Source: Mesoterricola silvestris (GTDB taxonomy: Bacteria; Acidobacteriota; Holophagae; Holophagales; Holophagaceae). From it: a stretch of 64,000 nucleotides of DNA. The notes under the pieces were generated by a model. The model did not search any database and was not told the origin of the DNA. It worked only from the letters and a program-made list of their open reading frames with translations. The position numbers and the translations under genes are program-made. Shown piece by piece: positions 34,204 through 43,225 of this stretch; the first letter of the stretch is position 1, and each line of letters opens with the position of its first letter. The stretch lies in contig NZ_AP027080.1 of assembly GCF_030295405.1 (NCBI RefSeq), forward strand, positions 4,386,001 to 4,450,000, read 5' to 3'.

Positions 34204-36150
34204 ATGCAGCGACTGGTGAAAATGGTCTTATTGGCGTTGGGGTGCTGGAGCCTGGGGGCCTTCGATCCGGGGCATTGGTTCGACAAGCCCAAGTCGCCCC
34301 GGATCGCCAATTACCGCATCGAGGCGGCGCTGGACTGGCCGGGGAAGGCCCTGGAGGGGCGGGAGACGATCTCCTGGCGCAATACGGGCACGGCGGCCAC
34401 GGCGGAGTTTCCGCTGCACCTGTACCTGAACGCCTTCAAGGGGCCGCAGACGATCTTCGCCAAGGAGGCGGCGGGGGAACGGGAATTCCGGCGCTTCGAC
34501 GCGCGGGATCCCCGGAGCTACGGGTACTGCCGGCTGCTATCGGTTTCCATGGACGGGCGGAGCCTGGACGGGCACTTCGGGGAGGACGAGACGGTCTACT
34601 GGGTGCGCCTGGGGCGCGCGGTGGCTCCGGGGGAGACGATCCGCCTGGAGGTGGCCTGGGAGAGCCGGTTCCCCAGGGTCCTGGCCCGCACGGGGTGGAG
34701 CGGGGACGGGCAGGGCAATTTCCTCATGGGGGCCCAGTGGTTCCCCAAGGCCGGGGTGTACGAGGGGGACCGGTGGATCTGCCATGCCTACCACGCCCGC
34801 ACGGAGTTCTACGCGGACTTCGGCACCTACGACGTGGAACTGTCCCTGCCCAACGCGCTCCTGCTGGCCCACGTGGGCGCGCAGACCAATTTCAAGACCC
34901 AGGAGGACGTCACCCCGGACCCCAAGCGCAAGCTCAACGTCATCTGGAAGCTCCACGCCGAGGACGTGCACGACTTCGCCTGGGCCGTGATGCCCTCCCG
35001 CAGCTGGAGCTTCAAGAGCTTCGAGTACCGCGGCGTCCAGGTGCTCTGCTACTACCAGCCCGAGAACAAGAGCAACCTCGAGCGGCAGATGTTCGCCGCG
35101 CGGGTGGCCCTGCGCCACGGGGCGGAGTGGTTCCTGCCCTACCCCTACCCGGTGCTCAGCGTGGTGGACGTGCCCGCGGAAGCCCATGGCGCGGACGGCA
35201 TGGAGTATCCCACCCTGGTGACGGCCTCCTCCACGCGCTTCGACCCCTTCGCCCTGCGGGGCGAGCCGGAGGCGGTCACCGTGCACGAGATCGGCCACCA
35301 GTGGTTCTACGGCATGCTGGCTTCCAACGAGGTGGAGGAGGCCTGGCTGGACGAAGGGTTCACCAGCTGGTTCACCCAGAGGGCCCTGGAGCGCGGCTAC
35401 CAGAGCCTCTTCAGCAGCCGGCGCTTCCAGGTGGGCACCGACGCCGTGGAGCATCTCACGTACTGGCTCGCCCCGTCCGTGGACCCCATCTCCTGGCCCA
35501 GCTTCCAGACGAGGGACTTCCGGTCGTACGTGGTGGCCGCCTATGCCAAGCCCGCCATGATGCTGGCCCAGCTGGAGGCCATGATCGGCCGGCCCCAGAT
35601 GGAGCTGGTGATGCAGACCTACGCCCGGGAATTCGCCTTCCGCCACCCCAAGGGCCGGGACTTCCGGCGCGTGGCCGAACGCGTCACGGGGCGGGATCTC
35701 TCGGCCTTCTGGAAGGACTGGCTTGACGGCACCGACGTGCTGGACATGGCCATCGCCAAGGTCGAGGTGCGGGAGGTCATGGAGGGCGGCTGGATGGATT
35801 CCCCCAAGGGGGCCGCCTTCGCCGCGCCCCAGCCCGCGGCGCCCGGAAGGCGGGGGCTCATCACCCTGGTGCGCCGGGGCGGCATCCGCGCCCCCATCAC
35901 CCTGTGGGTGCGCCTGGAGGACCGCTCCGAGCGGCGCCTCACCTGGGACGGCCAGGACCGGTGGACCACCTTCGAATTCGACAGCCCGGTCACCGCCGCC
36001 GTGCTGGACCCGGACGGCAACTACCCCATGCTCAAGGACCGGCTCCACGCCAGCTACCTGGCCAAGCCCCTGCGCCGGGGCTTCCACTACTGGTCCCAGA
36101 TGGTCATGGGCGCCCTCACGGGGCTGCTGCAGGGGGCCGGGATCGGGTGA
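34204..36150 (+). CDS. M1 family zinc aminopeptidase
   Basis: A 648-residue metallopeptidase with an N-terminal hydrophobic signal (VKMVLLALGCWSLGAF). The zinc site is H361-E-I-G-H365 with E384 in WLDEGF, the exact HExxH-x18-E spacing of gluzincins of family M1. The classical GxMEN exopeptidase motif appears as ADGMEYP (about 340), a variant seen in bacterial M1-like members. It likely trims periplasmic peptides. The start is an ATG with GAGGGAAG upstream; the open frame extends upstream through the tRNA gene, which is not coding. Confidence 0.92.
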   Translation: MQRLVKMVLLALGCWSLGAFDPGHWFDKPKSPRIANYRIEAALDWPGKALEGRETISWRNTGTAATAEFPLHLYLNAFKGPQTIFAKEAAGEREFRRFDARDPRSYGYCRLLSVSMDGRSLDGHFGEDETVYWVRLGRAVAPGETIRLEVAWESRFPRVLARTGWSGDGQGNFLMGAQWFPKAGVYEGDRWICHAYHARTEFYADFGTYDVELSLPNALLLAHVGAQTNFKTQEDVTPDPKRKLNVIWKLHAEDVHDFAWAVMPSRSWSFKSFEYRGVQVLCYYQPENKSNLERQMFAARVALRHGAEWFLPYPYPVLSVVDVPAEAHGADGMEYPTLVTASSTRFDPFALRGEPEAVTVHEIGHQWFYGMLASNEVEEAWLDEGFTSWFTQRALERGYQSLFSSRRFQVGTDAVEHLTYWLAPSVDPISWPSFQTRDFRSYVVAAYAKPAMMLAQLEAMIGRPQMELVMQTYAREFAFRHPKGRDFRRVAERVTGRDLSAFWKDWLDGTDVLDMAIAKVEVREVMEGGWMDSPKGAAFAAPQPAAPGRRGLITLVRRGGIRAPITLWVRLEDRSERRLTWDGQDRWTTFEFDSPVTAAVLDPDGNYPMLKDRLHASYLAKPLRRGFHYWSQMVMGALTGLLQGAGIG

Positions 36151-36198
36151 CGCGGACGCCGCTGGATCTGACAGAATGCTCCTAGCGGGGGTGAGTGC

Positions 36199-36918
36199 AT
36201 GACCGTAGCCCAATCCATCATCGACCGGCTCGTGGTGGCCCTGGACGTGCCCACCGGGGCGGAGGCGCTGGCCCTGGCCCGGACCCTTTCGGGCAGGGCG
36301 GGCATGTTCAAGGTGGGCCTCGAGCTGTTCTGCGCCGAGGGCCCGGCCTTCGTGCGGGAGGTGCAGAAGGCCGGCCCGGTGTTCCTGGACCTCAAGCTCC
36401 ACGACATCCCCAACACCGTCCACCGGGCCATGGAGGCCCTGCTGCCCATGAATCCCTCCCTGGTGACCATCCACACCCAGGGGGGCCCGGCCATGATCGA
36501 GGCCGCGGCCCAGGCCGTGAAGGCCCACCGCCAGCGCGGCGGCAGGACGCAGCTCCTGGGCGTCACGGTGCTCACGAGCCTGGACCGGGAGGCCCTGGCG
36601 CGCCTGGGATCCACCGCGGAACCCGGCGACCTGGCCCTGCACCTGGCGCGCCTGGCCAAGGCCTGCGGCTGCGACGGCGTGGTGTGCTCGGCCCACGAGG
36701 CCGCCTCGGTGCGCGACGCCTGCGGGGCCCCTTTCCACCGCCTGACCCCGGGCATCCGCCCCGGGGGCGTCGCCACCCAGGACCAGGCCCGGGTGGTCAC
36801 CCCCGCCCAGGCCCTGCGGGAGGGCGCCACCTGGCTCGTGGTGGGCCGGCCCATCACCCAGGCCCCGGACCCCGCCGCGGCGGCCCAGGGGATCCTCCTG
36901 GAAATGGCCGGCGCCTAG
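36199..36918 (+). CDS. pyrF: Orotidine 5'-phosphate decarboxylase
   Basis: A 239-residue TIM-barrel enzyme making UMP in pyrimidine biosynthesis. Signatures: VVALDVPTG, MFKVGLELF and the catalytic DLKLHDIPNTV (Lys/Asp tetrad), with TPGIRPGG and VVGRPITQA at the phosphate site. Length is typical of type I PyrF. It is followed 4 bp later by a membrane protein gene. Confidence 0.97.
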   Translation: MTVAQSIIDRLVVALDVPTGAEALALARTLSGRAGMFKVGLELFCAEGPAFVREVQKAGPVFLDLKLHDIPNTVHRAMEALLPMNPSLVTIHTQGGPAMIEAAAQAVKAHRQRGGRTQLLGVTVLTSLDREALARLGSTAEPGDLALHLARLAKACGCDGVVCSAHEAASVRDACGAPFHRLTPGIRPGGVATQDQARVVTPAQALREGATWLVVGRPITQAPDPAAAAQGILLEMAGA

Positions 36919-36922
36919 ACCC

Positions 36923-37483
36923 ATGTCCACCACCTCGCCCCTGGTCTTCCGACCCAGCTCCGCCCAGCGCGCCCTGGCCGTGCTGCTCTGCGCGGGCTCC
37001 TGGCTCGTGGGGCTGCGGGCCATGAGCATGCTGGTGGACGCCGTGCAGGGCCTCGCCACCATCCTCCACCAGGCCCTGGCGGTGGGCGAACCCACCGTCC
37101 GCATCTGGATGGTGCTGATCATCTCGGTGCTGCTGTGCCTCCTGGGGGGGCTCCTGCTGCTCTTCTCGACCCTGGGGCTCGTGCTCATCGAGGGCACCCA
37201 CGTCCTGGTGGACGAGATGGGCGTCACGGTGGAGCACCAGGGGCTTCCCAGGCAATTGGCGCGCCGGCTGGGGGCGGGGCACCTTCCCTGGAAGTACGTC
37301 TCCCGCATGGAAAAGGGCCGCGTCTTCTTCCTGCTCAAGGGGGGCCTGCCCCCTTCGGAGCCCCCCTCGGACCTGGCGGCGGCCAACGCCCGCACCACCC
37401 TGAAGCTGCTCATGGTGGACGAACTGGAGCGGCTGATCCTCGTCATCCTGGAAATGAGCCCCAACCTGACCTTCAAGGACTAG
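36923..37483 (+). CDS. Inner-membrane protein of unknown function
   Basis: A 186-residue protein with two hydrophobic helices: AVLLCAGSWLVGLRAMSMLV (about 19-38) and WMVLIISVLLCLLGGLLLLF (about 62-81). A soluble C-terminal part follows with a PH-like beta pattern (VLVDEMGVTVEHQG, then YVSRMEKGRVFFLL). It starts 4 bp after pyrF and ends 3 bp before the next gene. No family is recognised. Confidence 0.7.
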   Translation: MSTTSPLVFRPSSAQRALAVLLCAGSWLVGLRAMSMLVDAVQGLATILHQALAVGEPTVRIWMVLIISVLLCLLGGLLLLFSTLGLVLIEGTHVLVDEMGVTVEHQGLPRQLARRLGAGHLPWKYVSRMEKGRVFFLLKGGLPPSEPPSDLAAANARTTLKLLMVDELERLILVILEMSPNLTFKD

Positions 37484-37486
37484 CCC

Positions 37487-37996
37487 ATGGACCCCATCCA
37501 CCGCCGCCGACGCTGGTACTACGCCCTCTGGTCGGCGCTCCTGGCCCTGAGCGCGGGGGCCCTGGTCCTTTGGGAGCGTCCGGTGCGCACCGACCTGGCC
37601 TCCCTGCAGCTGGCGCTCACCGTGCGGGAGGCCCCCGCGGGCTCCCGCCTCCAGGCCTGGGCCGGCCCCCGGAAGCGGTGGCCCGGGGCGGCCTGGTCGG
37701 GCCAGGGGGCCTTCGCGGACGTGGCCCTCACCCCCGCGGGCGAGGCCCCCCTGCCCCTCCTCCACATCCCCATCGCCCGCCGCCGGTGGGTGCAGGACTA
37801 CATCCCCCGCGGGACCTGGGACCTGGTGGCCATGAAGGTGACCCCCCCCTCCGGGCCGCCCCGCTACTACCTTCTCCCCATTTCCATCGATATCCGGTCC
37901 GGGCTTCTGCGGCCCAAACACCGGCTCATAACTTCCATAAATACCACATGGAACTACCTCGGGGTCGATGCCGAACCACCAATTCGGGTACCCTGA
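37487..37996 (+). CDS. Membrane-anchored protein of unknown function
   Basis: A 169-residue protein with one N-terminal transmembrane helix (YYALWSALLALSAGALVLW) after a basic start (MDPIHRRRR), so it is probably anchored with the C-terminal part outside. The rest is rich in beta-strand-like segments and unassigned. It forms a three-gene run with pyrF and the preceding membrane protein. Confidence 0.65.
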   Translation: MDPIHRRRRWYYALWSALLALSAGALVLWERPVRTDLASLQLALTVREAPAGSRLQAWAGPRKRWPGAAWSGQGAFADVALTPAGEAPLPLLHIPIARRRWVQDYIPRGTWDLVAMKVTPPSGPPRYYLLPISIDIRSGLLRPKHRLITSINTTWNYLGVDAEPPIRVP

Positions 37997-38021
37997 TTTC
38001 TTCCCTTGATTGGAGCCCCCG

Positions 38022-39116
38022 ATGCGATTCCACCCGTACCTGACCCTGGCCATGGTCCCCGCCGCCCTGGTGGCGCAGTCTCCCGCCGCCACCGACTACA
38101 ACAAGGTCCTCAAGGAGCAGTCCCCCGCCGTGGAGAACCTGCTCAAGGACTTCCATCCGGTGGAAGCGCTCCAGAAGGCCGAGGCCCTTCTGCCGGCGTC
38201 CCTGCCCGCCTTCGACAAGAGCGGCCCGGCGGCTGCCATGCAGGCCTCCCTCTCCTTCAGCGGCCTCACCCGCCTCTACCTCCTCAACGTCAAGGCCGCC
38301 GCCATGGCCGGGGAGTGGGAGAAGACCCTGGACCTGCTCCTCAAGGCCCAGGCCTGCGCCAAGGTCAATTACGAGAGCACCAAGGAAGCCCTGAGCCCCC
38401 TGCAGGCCACCTGGACCCAGGCCATTGAGCAGGCCAACAAGGGCATCGCCGACGGCGCGGACCGCATCGCCGCCATCAAGGCCAAGCCCGGCCGGAACGC
38501 CGCCGAGGAGGCCGAGTACCAGGCCTTCGTGGCCAAGGACCGCGTCTACAACAACCCCAAGAATCCCGCCGAGAAGAACGAGGCGGCCAAGTACCTGAAG
38601 GCCAACCTCCCGCGCTTCCAGGAACTGGAGGCCAAGGCCCTCACCCCCCAGGACCAGCAGGACCTGGCCGCCCTCAAGCAGTGGCAGACCAACCTCGTCA
38701 ACGGCCCCAAGGCCATCAAGGCCATCCAGGAAAGCATCGACGCCACCAAGGCCGAGTACGATTCCTGCACCCCCAAGATCGAGTCCTTCCAGAAGAGCCT
38801 CAAGGACGAGTCCGAGGAGATCGCCAAGGGCGTCGCCGCGGTCAAGGTCAAGGGCAAGGTGGTCAAGGAGACCAGCGGCCCCAAGTACGACGAGAAGCGC
38901 CTCACCTACTTCCAGAACGTCATGAAGACCAAGGCCAACTACGAGAGCCGGACCACCAAGCTGGACAAGCTGAACTTCCTTTTCCGGCTGCGCCACAACG
39001 TCGCCGGCACGGCCAATGAAAGCAAGGTGAACGAGATCATCGACCGCGTCCGCGCGGACCAGGATCCCTTCCCCGCCGAAAAGAAGGCCCCCGCCAAGGG
39101 CAAGAAGGCCAAGTGA
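38022..39116 (+). CDS. Secreted coiled-coil protein, paralogue 1
   Basis: A 364-residue protein with a signal peptide (MRFHPYLTLAMVPAALVAQS). It is mostly helical and charged with long coiled-coil stretches, for example EEYQ-poor, Lys/Glu/Ala-rich runs around KAIKAIQESIDATKAEYDSC and a Lys/Ala-rich tail. The segment GEWEKTLDLLLKAQACAKVN resembles a TPR-like helix pair and aligns with GAWEDAVGHLQKAARTAADN of the next protein. GGAG precedes the ATG at 38022; a TTG 12 nt upstream is less likely. Its stop overlaps the next start (TGATG). Family is unknown. Confidence 0.72.
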   Translation: MRFHPYLTLAMVPAALVAQSPAATDYNKVLKEQSPAVENLLKDFHPVEALQKAEALLPASLPAFDKSGPAAAMQASLSFSGLTRLYLLNVKAAAMAGEWEKTLDLLLKAQACAKVNYESTKEALSPLQATWTQAIEQANKGIADGADRIAAIKAKPGRNAAEEAEYQAFVAKDRVYNNPKNPAEKNEAAKYLKANLPRFQELEAKALTPQDQQDLAALKQWQTNLVNGPKAIKAIQESIDATKAEYDSCTPKIESFQKSLKDESEEIAKGVAAVKVKGKVVKETSGPKYDEKRLTYFQNVMKTKANYESRTTKLDKLNFLFRLRHNVAGTANESKVNEIIDRVRADQDPFPAEKKAPAKGKKAK

Positions 39117-40000
39117 TGTCCCTGGTCCCGGCGCTCCTCCCTTCCCTGTTTGCCCTGTCCCTCCCCCTCCTCGGCCAGAACCTGCCGGAGAAGTTCAGGG
39201 ACAACCGCGCGGCCTGGGAGGAGAACCTGGCCAAGGGGGTTTCGGCCCCCGTGCGCAAGGCCACGGAGGCCGTCCTCGCCCAGGACGGCCCCGCGGTGAA
39301 CCCCTCCGACTACAACGCCATGCACGCCATGGTGGCGGTCATGAGCCTCGCGGCGCGCTCCTGCGTCCTGGAAGGGGCGTGGGAGGACGCCGTGGGCCAC
39401 CTCCAGAAGGCCGCCCGCACCGCAGCGGACAACGTGACGGCCGCGGAGGGGACCTTCGGGCGCATCCGCCAGCAGCACGAGGAGAACCTCAAGACCTGGC
39501 GCGGGGAGGCCGCCAAGCTGGACCAGCGCCTGGCGGACCTGGACAACCTGGGCGGGCTCACCTCGGACCAGATCAAGACCCGCACCCAGATCCGGGCCCA
39601 GCTGGACGAGTTCCGCAACGCCATTGCCTCCAGCGAGCGCTCCCTCAAGGAGATCGATTCCCTCGCCGGGCAGCTGCGCAAGGAGCAGGAGGTGTACGCC
39701 GCCTCCCTCGCGGAATGGCAGGGCTTCCTCGCCAAGGAGAAGGCCGACATCGCCCGCAAGGGCTCCGTGCAGGCCTACGTCGCCGAAAAACTGGACCAGG
39801 TCAAGGGCGACGACGCCAACCCCATGCCCGAACGCCTCGCCTATGCGCGCCGCCTCCAGCACCTGGACCCCGAAAGCGGCGACTGCCGGCGCCTGGTGAA
39901 CGGCCTCATGGGCAAGGACGAGGAACCCCCGGCCCCCAAGGCCAAGGCCAAGTCCGCGCCCCGGAAGAAGCACAAAGGCCGGACCCGGGCCGCGGCCTAG
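39116..40000 (+). CDS. Secreted coiled-coil protein, paralogue 2
   Basis: A 294-residue protein with a signal peptide (VPALLPSLFALSLPLLGQ), a TPR-like helix pair (GAWEDAVGHLQKAARTA) and a long coiled coil from about 125 to 225 (KLDQRLADLDN, then RAQLDEFRNAIASSE). The C-terminus is a basic Lys/Pro/Ala tail. The organisation parallels the upstream protein, which points to an old tandem duplication. Translation is coupled through the TGATG overlap. Function is unknown; an envelope-spanning or periplasmic scaffold is possible. Confidence 0.72.
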   Translation: MSLVPALLPSLFALSLPLLGQNLPEKFRDNRAAWEENLAKGVSAPVRKATEAVLAQDGPAVNPSDYNAMHAMVAVMSLAARSCVLEGAWEDAVGHLQKAARTAADNVTAAEGTFGRIRQQHEENLKTWRGEAAKLDQRLADLDNLGGLTSDQIKTRTQIRAQLDEFRNAIASSERSLKEIDSLAGQLRKEQEVYAASLAEWQGFLAKEKADIARKGSVQAYVAEKLDQVKGDDANPMPERLAYARRLQHLDPESGDCRRLVNGLMGKDEEPPAPKAKAKSAPRKKHKGRTRAAA

Positions 40001-40010
40001 ACTGACCCTC

Positions 40011-40240
40011 CGTGTCCCAGACCTTCGCCCCGGTTCGTCCTCGCCGGACAAGCCGGCGAGGACGGGGATGACGGAAGGGACGCAAGGTCTGGGCTGCGCA
40101 CATTCGCTTCGTTGAGCGCATGGGAACCTCGAACCCCGCGCCCTTCCCGAAGGCCCCAGGCGAGAGGCGTCTCCAATGCTCTGATGGATCCGCTTCGCGA
40201 AATCCATCCCGCTGCCGGCAGCCGCCGCAACTAATCAGCC
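40011..40240. repeat. Dispersed structured repeat, family 2 copy A
   Basis: It shares ordered blocks with 46330-46600: a hairpin (40037-40063, GTCCTCGCCGG/CCGGCGAGGAC), CATTCGCTTCGTTG, CCAATG then TGATGGATCCGCTTCGCG, and the CGCCGCAACTAATCAGCCTCGGCGC block. An outer palindrome pairs 40016-40025 (CCCAGACCTT) with 40084-40093. The element sits just after the coiled-coil genes. No protein is likely. The remainder of the gap to 40430 shows no gene. Confidence 0.7.
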
Positions 40241-40430
40241 TCGGCGCCAATCAACGTCCTCCACGAAGGCGCGAAGCACTCCCAAGAGGTGGGTCGGGGC
40301 CAATGGGTGACAACACAGGCCCATGGATGAGCGAAGAGCTTTCCGTTGCCGAGGGCCCGGCCCCGGGCCCTCGGCAACGATCCGGGGCGACTGTCCGGGA
40401 CACGCCCCCGAAAGCATCCGGGCCCCAGGG

Positions 40431-41051
40431 CTAGAACACGACGCCGGCGCCGAGGCGGATGAAGTCGGCCGCAGGGGGATCGCCCGCGCCGGTGTCGTGG
40501 GAGCTGAGGGTCTTGTGGTAGGTGGCCTCGAAGTTCCAGCGCCACCGGCCGATGTAGCGCATGCTGTGGCCGATTCCCACGTTCAGGCCCATGCGGCTCT
40601 TGTTGGTGACGGTGTCGGGGTAGTAGCTGGGGTCGTCGTAGCTGGAGGAGAAGCGCTCCAGGTCCAGGGCGAGGCCGCCGATGAGGTAGGTGCCGATGTG
40701 GCGCTGGGCGTTGCCCCCGCCCACGAAGATCTGGGCGTCCGCGCCGATGCTGAACATGGCGTCCTGGGTGTTCACCCGGAACTGCCCGGGTTCGTCCACA
40801 TGGCCCGAGAAGGTCTGGCCCGAAAGATTCAGGCGCCACGCCAGGGACCGGTCCACGGGGAAGCTCGCGGTGAACTGCAGGCCCAGGGTCGAATCGTAGG
40901 ACTCCGTGGCGCCGCCGGCGTAGGTCGTGCTGTTGAGGGCGCCGGTGGGCACGCCCACGGTCACCCCGAGACCGAAATGGGGTTCCTGGGCGGCGAGGGG
41001 GGCGCCCACGGTGAGGGCGAGGGTCGTTGCGGCGAGGATCCAGGTTTTCAT
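40431..41051 (-). CDS. Outer-membrane beta-barrel protein
   Basis: A 206-residue protein with a signal peptide (MKTWILAATTLALTVGAPLAAQ) and alternating amphipathic strands ending in GAGVVF, a C-terminal Phe typical of outer-membrane barrels recognised by BamA. Strand-like segments such as STLGLQFTASFPVD and RWRWNFEATYHKTL suggest about eight strands. The ATG has GGAGG 5 nt upstream; the longer frame is unsupported. Function is unknown (porin-like or structural). Confidence 0.78.
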   Translation of the reverse strand: MKTWILAATTLALTVGAPLAAQEPHFGLGVTVGVPTGALNSTTYAGGATESYDSTLGLQFTASFPVDRSLAWRLNLSGQTFSGHVDEPGQFRVNTQDAMFSIGADAQIFVGGGNAQRHIGTYLIGGLALDLERFSSSYDDPSYYPDTVTNKSRMGLNVGIGHSMRYIGRWRWNFEATYHKTLSSHDTGAGDPPAADFIRLGAGVVF

Positions 41052-41212
41052 GTGTGCCTCCGGTTGATAGATCATCCATTTCCGTGCCAGGTTGAATTTC
41101 CCATGCACCCCCATGCCGGCCGGGGCCCTTCCGCCGAATACCTGGGGCATTTTGCTTCAGGTGTGGCAACTCTGCAACGGAGGGGGCTAACCTATGGAAA
41201 ATGGAGTCGGTC

Positions 41213-41932
41213 ATGGTCTGGAAGAAGGATCTGGAAAAGCTGAAGAAATCCCTGGCGGAGGACCCGGCGCCCCCGAAGGCGCCGCCCCCCAAGCCCAAGC
41301 CCACCGAATTCAAGCCCATGGAGGAGGAGGACGCGGTCTTCCTCAGCGCCATGGGCAAGCGCCCCAGGCCCGCGGCCTGCCCCGCCGCCCCCGCCGCTCC
41401 GGCCCCGGCGGCGCCGCCCCCCCCTCCCGAACCGGCCCAGGATTTCGCCGCCGCCATGGGCGAACTCAAGGGGATGGTCGCCATGCCCGCCTCGGTCCTG
41501 GCACCCAAGGCCGCGCCCCGCGTCGAGCCCCGGCCCGAGCCCAGGCCGGAACCCCCGCCCCCGGCCCCGAAGCCGCCCGAGCCCCCCGCCCCCGAACCGC
41601 CGCCCTCCGAGCCCCAGTCCCTCCTTCCCGTGCAGATCAATCTGGCCGCCGGCATGGCCATCGACGTGGACGGGACCCTGGACCTCAAGGGCCACGGCCG
41701 CAACGACGCCCAGGAGCGCCTCAAGGAGCGCATCCTCGACGGCCACGCCCTGGGCTGGCGCACCCTCCACGTCATCCTGGGCCCCGCGGAGGACCTGCGG
41801 AGCATGTTCCTGGACCAGGTGGGAGGTTCGGCCCGCATCGCGCGCTACGCCCAGGCCCCCATTCCCATGGGCGGGAGCCAGGCCTGGATCATCTATTTCC
41901 GCAGCGCCGGAACCTCATCCGAAGCCAACTGA
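41213..41932 (+). CDS. Smr-domain protein with Pro/Ala-rich linker
   Basis: A 239-residue protein. A short basic/charged N-terminus (MVWKKDLEKLKKS) is followed by a long Pro/Ala/Glu linker (about 20-140). The C-terminal Smr domain is degenerate: TLDLKGHGRNDAQERLKERI corresponds to the L-D-L-H-G motif (Lys in place of His), then LGWRTLHVILG to the second strand. Smr domains bind and sometimes nick nucleic acids; the altered motif may mean loss of activity. The ATG at 41213 has GGAG 6 nt upstream, better than the ATG at 41201. Confidence 0.72.
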   Translation: MVWKKDLEKLKKSLAEDPAPPKAPPPKPKPTEFKPMEEEDAVFLSAMGKRPRPAACPAAPAAPAPAAPPPPPEPAQDFAAAMGELKGMVAMPASVLAPKAAPRVEPRPEPRPEPPPPAPKPPEPPAPEPPPSEPQSLLPVQINLAAGMAIDVDGTLDLKGHGRNDAQERLKERILDGHALGWRTLHVILGPAEDLRSMFLDQVGGSARIARYAQAPIPMGGSQAWIIYFRSAGTSSEAN

Positions 41933-42043
41933 CGGTTTTTTCATTCCCCGTTTTCCCATGGGGACTGAAGGCGGTGCATAATATTAAAGGCACCAACCGA
42001 TCCCATGTCCTATAATCCCAACCAACCTTCCCGGGAGAACCTG

Positions 42044-43222
42044 ATGCATAAGCGGACTAGGCTCCATGCGTTTGCGGTCGTCTCTTGCCTGGCCATGGGT
42101 CTGTCCGCCCAGGAGCCCGCTGCGATGCAGTCCAGCAAGACCACCGCCGAACCCATCAAGGTCGCCGCCCATTCCTCCCGCTGGGACTACCCCAAGGAGA
42201 TCACGCCCCCGGCCGGGTTCAAGGTGCACATCGTCCAGAAGGGCGACACCCTCTGGGACCTGGGCAACACGTACCTGGGCAACCCCTTCTCCTGGCCCCA
42301 GATCTGGGAACTCAACAAGTGGGTCAAGGATCCGCACTGGATCTACCCCGGCGATCCGCTCATCGTGGACGCCTCCCGCTCCGCGGTGGCCCCGGGCAAG
42401 GAAGGCGACGCGGCTCCCTACGAGGTCTCCACCCTGAGGCCCGACCTGCGCAGCCGGCCCAAGCCGACCCTGGACGAGTACGGGTTCTCCTTCCAGGACT
42501 TCATCCAGCTCCCCTTCATCACCCCCAAAGGCGCCGACGACTACTTCAAGAAGTCCGGCGGATTCCTCATCCACGGCCACCAGGACCGCACCCGCGGCAT
42601 CCTCTCCGACGGCGACATGGTGTACTTCAACGGCGGCACCAACCAGGGCCTCAAGGCCGGGGACCGGCTCGTGGTCACCAAGGTGCTCAAGAAGGGCTTC
42701 TTCCACCCGGACGACACCACGCACCGCACGAAGATCGGCGACGTGCTCCAGCAGCAGGGCGTCGTGCGCGTGGTGACCCTCTACCCCGATTCCTCCGTGG
42801 CCGTCATCGAGCACGCCCTGGACGGGATCTACGAAGGCGCCTACGCGGTGCCCTTCACCGAGCCCGCCAACATCGTCGCCAACCTGAGGAAGGACGTCGG
42901 CAGCCCCGTGCCCCTCCAGGAACCCCTGGCCAAGATCATCTTCCTGCGCGAGGACCGCCCCGTGGCCGCCGCCGGGGACATGGTGATCATCGATCAGGGC
43001 ACCAACCAGGGCTTCAAGGTGGGCGATATCCTCGTCACCGCCCGGCGCCGCCCCATCGACAGCGCGACCATCACCGGCGACCCGGTCAAGGACGCCGCCC
43101 AGCCTTCCACCAACTACTTCCTGGGCCAGTTGATGGTGGTCCGCACCGAGGCGGCCACGGCCACCTGCCGCATCCTCCGGAGCAAGGAGGAGATCTTCGT
43201 GGGCGACATCGTCACCCGCTAG
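42044..43222 (+). CDS. Secreted LysM-domain protein
   Basis: A 392-residue exported protein (signal peptide RTRLHAFAVVSCLAMGLSAQ). A LysM domain (about 60-108) reads HIVQKGDTLWDLGNTYLGN, then IWELN and IYPGDPLIV, which binds peptidoglycan. The remaining 280 residues contain two related beta-rich blocks beginning GDMVYFNGGTNQGLKAGDRL and GDMVIIDQGTNQGFKVGDIL, an internal duplication. It may link the cell wall to another envelope part. GGGAG precedes this ATG. Confidence 0.85.
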   Translation: MHKRTRLHAFAVVSCLAMGLSAQEPAAMQSSKTTAEPIKVAAHSSRWDYPKEITPPAGFKVHIVQKGDTLWDLGNTYLGNPFSWPQIWELNKWVKDPHWIYPGDPLIVDASRSAVAPGKEGDAAPYEVSTLRPDLRSRPKPTLDEYGFSFQDFIQLPFITPKGADDYFKKSGGFLIHGHQDRTRGILSDGDMVYFNGGTNQGLKAGDRLVVTKVLKKGFFHPDDTTHRTKIGDVLQQQGVVRVVTLYPDSSVAVIEHALDGIYEGAYAVPFTEPANIVANLRKDVGSPVPLQEPLAKIIFLREDRPVAAAGDMVIIDQGTNQGFKVGDILVTARRRPIDSATITGDPVKDAAQPSTNYFLGQLMVVRTEAATATCRILRSKEEIFVGDIVTR

Positions 43223-43225
43223 CTC

